In this document: piece after piece, positions 26,478-32,532 of the stretch | Position numbering within the stretch: position 1 is the stretch's first letter | How the letters are laid out: every line of letters begins with the position of its first letter | Source: Bacteroidales bacterium | GTDB taxonomy: Bacteria; Bacteroidota; Bacteroidia; Bacteroidales; GCA-2748055 | Assembly: GCA_030589895.1 (NCBI GenBank) | Contig: JAUUZQ010000032.1 | Coordinates: forward strand, 1-36,991 | DNA length: 36,991 nucleotides | Direction: 5' to 3' | The notes under the pieces: generated by a model | The model's database searches: none | Told to the model about the DNA's origin: nothing | The model's input: only the letters and a program-made list of their open reading frames with translations | Made by a program: the position numbers and the translations under genes

Positions 26478-26507
26478 TTTGTAATAATATTACTATTTCT
26501 AAATTTG
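26478..26507 (+). promoter_or_regulatory. Strong Bacteroidota-type promoter of the NikR-like gene with palindromic spacer
   Basis: TTTG at 26478-26481, an 18-base spacer, then TAAATTTG at 26500-26507. The palindrome GTAATAATATTAC (26481-26493, 6-bp arms) sits in the spacer, an ideal place for repressor binding. ATATTACTA is also repeated directly at 26443-26451 and 26487-26495, 44 bp apart. The ATG at 26515 is only about 7 bases past the -7 box, so the transcript may be leaderless or nearly so. Confidence 0.5.
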
Positions 26508-26514
26508 TGTTACG

Positions 26515-26916
26515 ATGACAGTTTCAAGAATTGGTGTATCATTAGAGCAAGATCTCTTAGAGATGTTGGATGAATATGTAAAAATCAATCACTTCTCAAA
26601 TCGTTCACAAGCGATCCGACATTTGATCAATAAGAATATTGCTGAGGAAAAATGGCAATGCAATAACTACGTTGCAGGTTCGGTAACTTTACTATATGAC
26701 CCGCATCGCCGTGAAATCCAAAACCGTATTGCAGAGATAGCAGAGAATTATCATCAAGAAATATTATCAGCCCAAAGATTTATACTCGACAAGTCAAAAC
26801 ACATGGAAATAATTGCTATTAAAGGTGTTGCAAGTCGATTAACTGAGCTATCAGATAAATTAATCTCCATTAAAGGGATACAAAATGGAAAGCTGACAAT
26901 GACCAGGGCTGATTAG
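26515..26916 (+). CDS. NikR-like ribbon-helix-helix regulator lacking the canonical nickel ligands
   Basis: A 133-residue protein with the two-part NikR layout: an N-terminal ribbon-helix-helix DNA-binding domain (about 1-45, VSRIGVSLEQDLLEMLDEY then NRSQAIRHLI) and a C-terminal ACT-like domain (about 52-130). A gapless alignment to E. coli NikR between the conserved RI at 71-72 and EI at 98-99 places its nickel ligands His76, His87, His89 and Cys95 opposite Glu77, Arg88, Ile90 and His96 here. Only the neighbour of E. coli His79 is kept as His80. The high-affinity square-planar nickel site therefore appears absent. The protein probably binds DNA, perhaps its own promoter, in response to another metal or signal. 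It is divergent from glpF. Confidence 0.82.
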   Translation: MTVSRIGVSLEQDLLEMLDEYVKINHFSNRSQAIRHLINKNIAEEKWQCNNYVAGSVTLLYDPHRREIQNRIAEIAENYHQEILSAQRFILDKSKHMEIIAIKGVASRLTELSDKLISIKGIQNGKLTMTRAD

Positions 26917-27043
26917 TTTTTTTGACGGTAATGTTATGTTTTTTATTATAGTAATATCAGGCATAAGCCGAAGCTATAATTGAAAACCAGGAGGACAAAA
27001 AGAATCGTCACCTGAGACATATAGAAGAATGAATGAATATCCC

Positions 27044-27052
27044 TATCTTTAC
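27044..27052 (+). promoter_or_regulatory. Candidate -7 box upstream of the KDPG aldolase
   Basis: TATCTTTAC resembles TAnnTTTG with A for the last G, and the same 9-mer occurs upstream of the TPR gene. It lies about 70 bp before the ATG. The remainder of the 205-bp gap shows no clear gene. Confidence 0.25.
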
Positions 27053-27121
27053 ATAAGATCTGTTAGTCAAATACAACCGAAACTTTATATTTAGCACTAA
27101 TTACGTAACAAAGGTAACAAT

Positions 27122-27793
27122 ATGCCATATACCTCAGAAGATGCCATGTCATCTGAAATAATTTCAAGAATAGAGAATGCCGGCGTCATTGCTGTATTGG
27201 AAATTGATGAATTGAAACATGCGGTGCCAGTCGCCAGGGCCTTGCTTGCCGGAGGAGTTGACTCCATAGAGCTTACACTGCGAACACCTGTTGCCATGGA
27301 TGCTGCAAAAGCAATCATCAATGAGGTTCCCGAAATAATGCTTGGATTAGGTACGGTTCTGAACACTGACCAGGTTAAGATAGCTGCTTCTTCTGGTGTT
27401 GCTTTCGCTGTAGCACCCGGATGTAATCCCAGGGTAATTGCAGCCGCTAAGGAGCATGGGCTTCCATTCGCACCAGGTATTGCAAGTCCTACTGATATTG
27501 AAATTGCCGTTGAATCAGGATGCAGGGTATTGAAATATTTTCCGGCTGAAGCATCCGGAGGATTAAATTACCTTAATACCATTGCCGGACCTTACAAATA
27601 CCTGGGCCTAAAATTCATTCCCCTGGGAGGATTGAGCAGTGCAAATGCCAACTCTTACCTCGACTCCCCTATGGTAATCGCACTTGGTGGATCCTGGTTG
27701 GCAAAAAGAGAAATGATCCATTCTGAAAACTGGGATTTGATCACAAGCAATGCAATGGAAATCAGAAAAATTATAGATAAAACCCGAAAATAG
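27122..27793 (+). CDS. eda: 2-dehydro-3-deoxyphosphogluconate (KDPG) aldolase
   Basis: A 223-residue class I aldolase that splits KDPG into pyruvate and glyceraldehyde-3-phosphate, the last step of hexuronate/KDG and Entner-Doudoroff catabolism. Catalytic features are in place: Glu50 and Arg54 in SIELTLRTP, the GLGTVL strand, VAPGCNP, PFAPGIASPTDIE, and the Schiff-base lysine Lys138 in RVLKYFPAEASGG. PLGGL and GGSWL are the late phosphate-binding strands. The KDG kinase starts 12 bases after its stop, so the two are probably co-transcribed. Some members also act on 4-hydroxy-2-oxoglutarate. Confidence 0.94.
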   Translation: MPYTSEDAMSSEIISRIENAGVIAVLEIDELKHAVPVARALLAGGVDSIELTLRTPVAMDAAKAIINEVPEIMLGLGTVLNTDQVKIAASSGVAFAVAPGCNPRVIAAAKEHGLPFAPGIASPTDIEIAVESGCRVLKYFPAEASGGLNYLNTIAGPYKYLGLKFIPLGGLSSANANSYLDSPMVIALGGSWLAKREMIHSENWDLITSNAMEIRKIIDKTRK

Positions 27794-27805
27794 TATATCC
27801 ATATT

Positions 27806-28897
27806 ATGAAGACAATAGTTACGTTTGGTGAGGTAATGGGCCGATTTTGCCCAGATGGTTTTCAACGATTCATTCAGAGTATGCCAGGAAGGCAAAATAT
27901 GACATTTGGAGGTGCAGAAGCCAATGTGGCAGCATCTTTGGCTCTGTTGGGAGCAAAGGCAAGGTTTGTTACTGCATTGCCCGATAATGACATCTCAGAA
28001 GCCTGTATTTCCAAACTAAAAAGTCTTAATGTTGATATTTCAGGAATAAAAAAGGTCGATTATGGCCGATTGGGACTCTACTTCATGGAAAAAGGAGTCA
28101 ACCAGCGTCCAAGTCGTGTAATATACGACAGGGAATACTCTTCAGTTTCCCTGACACCGGGTTCGGACTATAATTGGAGTGAATTATTAGCTGATGCTGG
28201 ATGGTTTCATACCACAGGAATTACACCTGCACTCACTGAAATCTCAGCCGAAGCAACAGCTTTTGCTGTAAAAGAGGCAAAATCAGCAGGATTAACCGTT
28301 TCCTGTGACCTGAATTTCAGAAAGAAATTATGGAAATGGCAGCCGGGGACATCTCCGGGTGTGCTTGCACAAAAGGTTATGAGAGAAATACTGCCTTATG
28401 TGGATCTGGTTATTGCAAATGAAGAAGATGCACACGATGTCCTGGGAATTTCAGCTGAGAATACCGATATACACAACGGTAAACTGGATGTGGCTAAATA
28501 CGAGGATGTTGCTAAAAAAATTATTGAGCAGTTTCCAAATGTAAAAAAGGTAGCTATCACCTTGCGGGAAAGTATCTCTGCCACACATAATAACTGGGGT
28601 GCGATGTTATACGATGCTGAAACAGATCAGTCATATTTTGCTCCTTTATCAGATAATAAATATTCTCCCTATGAAATCAAAGCCATAGTCGACCGTGTTG
28701 GAGGAGGAGATTCTTTTGGTTCAGGACTGATTTATGCACTAAATACACCAGAACTTTCCAAGCTGGAAGATGCAGTCAGATTTGCTGTTGCAGCATCCTG
28801 CCTTTGCCATTCAATTGATGGGGACTTTAACTTTGTGACCAGGGAAGAAGTGGAAAGTCTGATGGGTGGAAGTGCATCCGGACGTGTGATCAGGTAG
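27806..28897 (+). CDS. kdgK: 2-keto-3-deoxygluconate (KDG) kinase, PfkB family
   Basis: A 363-residue ribokinase-like sugar kinase. Seen: the N-terminal VTFGEVMGRFCP strand, FGGAEANVAASLALLG (PfkB signature 1 region), CDLNFRKKLW, VIANEEDA, and the late DRVGGGDSFGSGLIYAL motif with catalytic Asp302. The family phosphorylates KDG to KDPG, and the aldolase encoded immediately upstream uses that product, which favours KDG over fructose or ribose as the substrate. It is slightly longer than typical PfkB kinases because of an insertion around residues 212-235. Uronate isomerases and lyases are not in the window. Confidence 0.9.
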   Translation: MKTIVTFGEVMGRFCPDGFQRFIQSMPGRQNMTFGGAEANVAASLALLGAKARFVTALPDNDISEACISKLKSLNVDISGIKKVDYGRLGLYFMEKGVNQRPSRVIYDREYSSVSLTPGSDYNWSELLADAGWFHTTGITPALTEISAEATAFAVKEAKSAGLTVSCDLNFRKKLWKWQPGTSPGVLAQKVMREILPYVDLVIANEEDAHDVLGISAENTDIHNGKLDVAKYEDVAKKIIEQFPNVKKVAITLRESISATHNNWGAMLYDAETDQSYFAPLSDNKYSPYEIKAIVDRVGGGDSFGSGLIYALNTPELSKLEDAVRFAVAASCLCHSIDGDFNFVTREEVESLMGGSASGRVIR

Positions 28898-28961
28898 TAC
28901 AGCAACTCCTTAAAATCAAACATTTCCGAACTATCATCAGAATTTATCAATCCATTCTTTT

Positions 28962-28970
28962 TATCTTTAC
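28962..28970 (+). promoter_or_regulatory. Candidate -7 box upstream of the TPR gene
   Basis: TATCTTTAC, identical to the 9-mer upstream of the aldolase gene, about 64 bp before ATG 29034. No clear -33 element. Confidence 0.25.
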
Positions 28971-29033
28971 AGACATAATTGATAATCAAAATTTACGTTT
29001 ATTTATTCAAGATAAATCTGATTATTGTTTTTT

Positions 29034-30176
29034 ATGAAAAAAACCACTCTCATATTGGCAGTTCTAAGTGGAATATTCCTCAACATACATGGACAGCGAA
29101 CCAATGTGTTTGCTGCCTTTCAACTGATTGAAAACGGAAAATATGTTGAAGCAAAAAAAGCCATCGAGGAGGCTTTGGAGGATAATAAAACCAAGGATTG
29201 GGCGAAAACCTGGTATGCCCGCGGTCTTTTGTGTCAGAAAGCATATCAGAAAGGCATAAAAGATGATGATAAAAAAATGTATGAGCTCTATCCTGATCAA
29301 TTATTTGTCGCCTATGATTCTTTCGAAAAGTCTCTCACCTTGAAGAGAAATCAGAGAATTACAGATCAGCTGGAACCTATCTATGTTCTTTTAGCGAATG
29401 ATTTTTTAACACTGGGTCTTAAAGAATATAAGGGAAAGAAGTATGATCGGGCTCTTAAAGCATATGAAAATGCACTGGAGATAAGCGAAAGTTACATAGT
29501 CTCGGTGGAACTTGACTCTAACCTTGTCTACAATACCGCTCTGGCCGCTTATAAAAGCGATGATTTAAAAAAGTCGATCAGCTATCTCAACAGGCTGAAT
29601 GAAATGAACTACTCACCAAATGTTCCGCATTTGCTTTATGAAATTCACCTTGCATCCGGAGACACAAGCAATGCAGAATTGGTTTTGAGAGAGGGGATTG
29701 AACAATATCAGAAGAATGAAGACCTGGTGCTTGTTTTTGTGGATCTACTTTACGATTCAGATAATTGTGAAGCAGCGATAGTTATACTGGACAGCGCTTC
29801 GGTAAGAAATCCGGAAAAATATATTTATCCTTTTACCAGGGGACTGGTATACCAAAAGAATGAAAAGTATGAACAAGCCATTGAAGCATACAAACAGGCA
29901 ATTGAAGTTGATCCTGAAAAGCTAAGCTCGTATAGCAACATCGGAACATGCTATTTTAATATTGGGGTGGAGAAAAAACAAAATGCTAGATTAATCAACG
30001 ACAATAGCGTCTACAAGCAAGAGATTGCAAAGTCTGTTGAGGCTCGGAAAAATGCAATTTCATGGCTTGAGACAGCCTACAAAAAAGCTCCCGATGACCA
30101 GAATATTAAGGATCAGCTTATACAGCTTTACCGCTCACTTCAGATGACTGATAAAATTAAGTTGCTAAGTCCCTGA
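29034..30176 (+). CDS. Exported tetratricopeptide-repeat protein
   Basis: I take ATG 29034 rather than an in-frame TTG at 29025, since it starts a clean signal peptide (MKKTTLILAVLSGIFLNIHGQ). The mature protein of about 360 residues is all-helical with TPR-type units. The clearest is near residues 265-300 (GLVYQKNEKYEQAIEAYKQAIEVDP then SYSNIGTCYFNIG); earlier ones include KYVEAKKAIEEAL and KYDRALKAYENALEIS. It is probably a periplasmic scaffold for protein-protein contacts; partners are unknown. It is followed with only 5 bases between by the convergent DUF3078 gene, and no enzyme motif is present. Confidence 0.8.
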   Translation: MKKTTLILAVLSGIFLNIHGQRTNVFAAFQLIENGKYVEAKKAIEEALEDNKTKDWAKTWYARGLLCQKAYQKGIKDDDKKMYELYPDQLFVAYDSFEKSLTLKRNQRITDQLEPIYVLLANDFLTLGLKEYKGKKYDRALKAYENALEISESYIVSVELDSNLVYNTALAAYKSDDLKKSISYLNRLNEMNYSPNVPHLLYEIHLASGDTSNAELVLREGIEQYQKNEDLVLVFVDLLYDSDNCEAAIVILDSASVRNPEKYIYPFTRGLVYQKNEKYEQAIEAYKQAIEVDPEKLSSYSNIGTCYFNIGVEKKQNARLINDNSVYKQEIAKSVEARKNAISWLETAYKKAPDDQNIKDQLIQLYRSLQMTDKIKLLSP

Positions 30177-30181
30177 TCCAT

Positions 30182-32077
30182 TTAGAATTTAAAAGCAACG
30201 GAGACACCAACAAACTCCCGAAACTGCAGTCTGGGCTCCTTCAATTGCTTACCATCTGGCAGTAAAACGGGTTGATCCATGTCATCAGTGATTGAAAAGA
30301 GAATATCCTTGTCATATATCATATGAAAATTTGCTGATACTGCAAAAAACCATGTGAATTGCTTCTTGAGGTTAATCTCCCAATCGAAGTCAATATTCAT
30401 TGGTCGTGCTGAATAGCTGGCAAACATCCTTAATGAATTATTTATCTCCAGGCCCTTCATGATTGTCAGCTTATTCTTCATCACCAGCTGTCCACCCAGC
30501 TCCTGCTTTGTGCGCCTGTCAGCTTGAATACCATGATGTGTCTGGTTAATGACAGCAGTGTCCAGAACAAATGTATTTTTGTAAGAAAGTAGTGAGAAGT
30601 TTATTTGAGTATGCTTAAAGGGCTTATACTCCACACCTATACCGATGGTAAATGTCCCAGGATTCAGAAATTTTGAGACCGCCACTGAATCGTTCGGATA
30701 GTTATACCCTTTAGATATCTGGTTCTTCATGTAAAATACAGTACTGAAATCAAATTTTCCCTGGATCACCTTGTTATATTGGGAGTTGATCTCAAAAATA
30801 TCAGTATTCGTTCTCAATCCATAATCCCCCGAAAAGATAGAACCGTATTTCAGACGACCGCTGCTTATCCATTTTTGTTTCTTCCGGGTGTCGTTATATT
30901 TTGCTTCACCCTTTATATCAATCAAGGTTGATATTGAACTTTGCCCCCCCTTGGCCCAGTATTTGGAGAGCAGTGCCTGACTGAAAGCAAAAGAAGTAGC
31001 AAGATCATATTCCCAGAAGATCGGTACTTTTTTCAGGGTTTCAATTTCAGCCAGAGAAGTTTCAGCTTGTGCAAGCGTAAACGGTACATCATCGATCACT
31101 TTTTTAGTCATCCGGTTAATATTCACCTCATCCTCCAGGTAGAGTGAAAGATTATTGCGAGCAGGATTCCCCATCCATATAGTAATAGAGTCATTTCTAT
31201 AATTCTTCACCCAGAAACGATACAAATCTTGTTTCCCTGCTCCAATCCAGAATGGAGTCTTGTGTCCGTTAATATCACTTATGAGTAGCTGCACTGAATC
31301 ACGCTCTACAGTATAGTGAAGCAACTCTTCAACGGCAAACTTCAGCGAATCTGTCATTTTTTCATTCGGAAGAATATAAAAAGGAGAGTCTTCATTGGCC
31401 ACCATTGCCCAAACGGTATCAGAAAAAATAATGCCAGACGAATCAGATAAAAAAGTGAAATGACTCATATCCTCCGGTAATGAAATTGGGGGAGTAAATT
31501 CTTGTCCGGAGATCGAATAAAGTTGAACATGCATAGAATCAAGGTAAAGGGAGTCTATGTAGACATTTAATATGGTATCCGGATTCTGAAATATAGAATC
31601 CAATAGTACAGCAATATCAGGCAAGGAATCAGCGAAAAGAAACTCAAGGTGATCCTCCTGCTCCACGATGATCTCCTCTGTTAAAAAAGGCTCTCTCTCC
31701 ATATCTATAGTAGAGAATATAAAGCTAGAATCGTTCAGCCAGTTCAATCCCATTGTGTCGGCCCGTATAAAAGCTACCTCACTAAAATTCACTGAATCGA
31801 ATTGAAAGGACATCAACCTGGGTGCAATGCTGTCGAATGATTCTTTGGCATAATCTACCAGTCGCTCGATGGAATATTTCATATCCTCATCGCTCCCCCT
31901 CCATAAATCATCAGTCTCCAGCAGGTTTTCCAGGAAGGCTGAGGCAGATTCAGGTGTGAACAGAATTGATTCAGAGCTTATTGTATCGCTTTCATTCACA
32001 GGCAACATTACTTCGCTCTGGGCAAAAATGCCTGACATAAAAAATAATCCAAATACAAATAAGAAAATGCGGTGCAT
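30182..32077 (-). CDS. DUF3078 outer-membrane beta-barrel protein with long N-terminal region
   Basis: A 631-residue protein with a signal peptide (MHRIFLFVFGLFFMSGIFAQ). Residues 20-345 are acidic and Ser/Asp-rich with many DSI-type segments and no recognised enzyme motif. From about 350 on it matches the DUF3078 group: SKYWAKGGQSSISTLIDIKGEAKY, RLKYGSIFSGDYGLRTNTDIFEI and alternating amphipathic strands, ending in an aromatic residue (VAFKF) as expected for BAM-inserted barrels. The function of the family is unknown. An exact -7 box (TATCTTTG) lies 30 bp upstream of the ATG. The gene is convergent with the TPR gene. Confidence 0.8.
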   Translation of the reverse strand: MHRIFLFVFGLFFMSGIFAQSEVMLPVNESDTISSESILFTPESASAFLENLLETDDLWRGSDEDMKYSIERLVDYAKESFDSIAPRLMSFQFDSVNFSEVAFIRADTMGLNWLNDSSFIFSTIDMEREPFLTEEIIVEQEDHLEFLFADSLPDIAVLLDSIFQNPDTILNVYIDSLYLDSMHVQLYSISGQEFTPPISLPEDMSHFTFLSDSSGIIFSDTVWAMVANEDSPFYILPNEKMTDSLKFAVEELLHYTVERDSVQLLISDINGHKTPFWIGAGKQDLYRFWVKNYRNDSITIWMGNPARNNLSLYLEDEVNINRMTKKVIDDVPFTLAQAETSLAEIETLKKVPIFWEYDLATSFAFSQALLSKYWAKGGQSSISTLIDIKGEAKYNDTRKKQKWISSGRLKYGSIFSGDYGLRTNTDIFEINSQYNKVIQGKFDFSTVFYMKNQISKGYNYPNDSVAVSKFLNPGTFTIGIGVEYKPFKHTQINFSLLSYKNTFVLDTAVINQTHHGIQADRRTKQELGGQLVMKNKLTIMKGLEINNSLRMFASYSARPMNIDFDWEINLKKQFTWFFAVSANFHMIYDKDILFSITDDMDQPVLLPDGKQLKEPRLQFREFVGVSVAFKF

Positions 32078-32106
32078 ATTGATTACTATGATAAGATATT
32101 CGGGAG

Positions 32107-32114
32107 CAAAGATA
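32107..32114 (-). promoter_or_regulatory. Candidate -7 box of the DUF3078 gene
   Basis: The minus strand reads TATCTTTG followed by C, an exact TAnnTTTG match that would give a leader of about 25 nt. The -33 element is weak (TTTC 17 bases upstream). Confidence 0.45.
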
Positions 32115-32191
32115 CTCAGTCAAATGATAACGAAAACAGTGATCGAGTTATTTTATTCAATTGAATATACCTACATCAATACAAATTAAAT

Positions 32192-32226
32192 AAAAAAAGC
32201 GAAAATGAATAAATCATTTTCGCTTT
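32192..32226 (-). terminator. Rho-independent terminator of the tRNA-Leu pair
   Basis: A perfect 13-bp inverted repeat (AAAGCGAAAATGA at 32196-32208 with TCATTTTCGCTTT at 32214-32226) around a 5-base loop. On the minus strand it is followed by a run of seven T residues. It begins three bases after the 3' end of tRNA-Leu(CAG). No T-run follows on the plus strand, so it acts only for the tRNAs. Confidence 0.88.
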
Positions 32227-32229
32227 ATG

Positions 32230-32313
32230 TGCCCAGAAAAGGACTCGAACCTTCACGTACTTGCGTACACTAGTCCCTGAAACTAGCGCGTCTACCAATT
32301 CCGCCATCTGGGC
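32230..32313 (-). tRNA. tRNA-Leu (anticodon CAG)
   Basis: An 84-base class II tRNA on the minus strand. The acceptor stem GCCCAGA pairs with TCTGGGC plus discriminator A. The D-arm includes GGCGGAATTGGTAGACGCG, the anticodon stem-loop is CTAGT-TTCAGGG-ACTAG with anticodon CAG (reads CUG), there is a long variable arm, and the T-loop is TTCGAGT. The CCA end is not encoded. It is the second gene of a two-tRNA unit. Confidence 0.96.
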
Positions 32314-32353
32314 AAATCAATACCGATAAAAAAAGAACTCTTTCTTAAAAATG

Positions 32354-32439
32354 TGCCCAGAACAAGAATCGAACTTGCACGACCAAATAAGGTCACTAGG
32401 CCCTCAACCTAGCGCGTCTACCAGTTCCGCCACCTGGGC
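32354..32439 (-). tRNA. tRNA-Leu (anticodon GAG)
   Basis: An 86-base class II tRNA on the minus strand. The acceptor stem GCCCAGG pairs with TCTGGGC (G-T at the last pair) plus discriminator A. The anticodon stem-loop is CTAGG-TTGAGGG-CCTAG with anticodon GAG (reads CUC and CUU). The variable arm is long, the T-loop is TTCGATT, and CCA is not encoded. It lies 40 bases before tRNA-Leu(CAG) in the direction of transcription, and the two share much of their sequence. Confidence 0.96.
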
Positions 32440-32454
32440 TTGAAATAAGGCTTG

Positions 32455-32462
32455 CAAAGATA
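32455..32462 (-). promoter_or_regulatory. Candidate -7 box of the tRNA-Leu pair
   Basis: The minus strand reads TATCTTTG followed by C, an exact TAnnTTTG match, 15 bases before the 5' end of tRNA-Leu(GAG). The -33 element is not obvious. Confidence 0.5.
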
Positions 32463-32532
32463 TTAAAATTTTTGTGATTGAGTTACACTGCTGTATGGAT
32501 TATTTAAGCGGGATAAAAAGAAAATAACAATC

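Noticed and set aside
26515-26916. Naming the gene nikR as a nickel-responsive repressor
   Set aside because: The four canonical nickel ligands are not conserved by alignment, so the specific gene symbol was withheld.
27030-27095. 21-codon ORF before the KDPG aldolase
   Set aside because: It overlaps the candidate -7 box TATCTTTAC, has no recognisable features, and is short enough to be chance.
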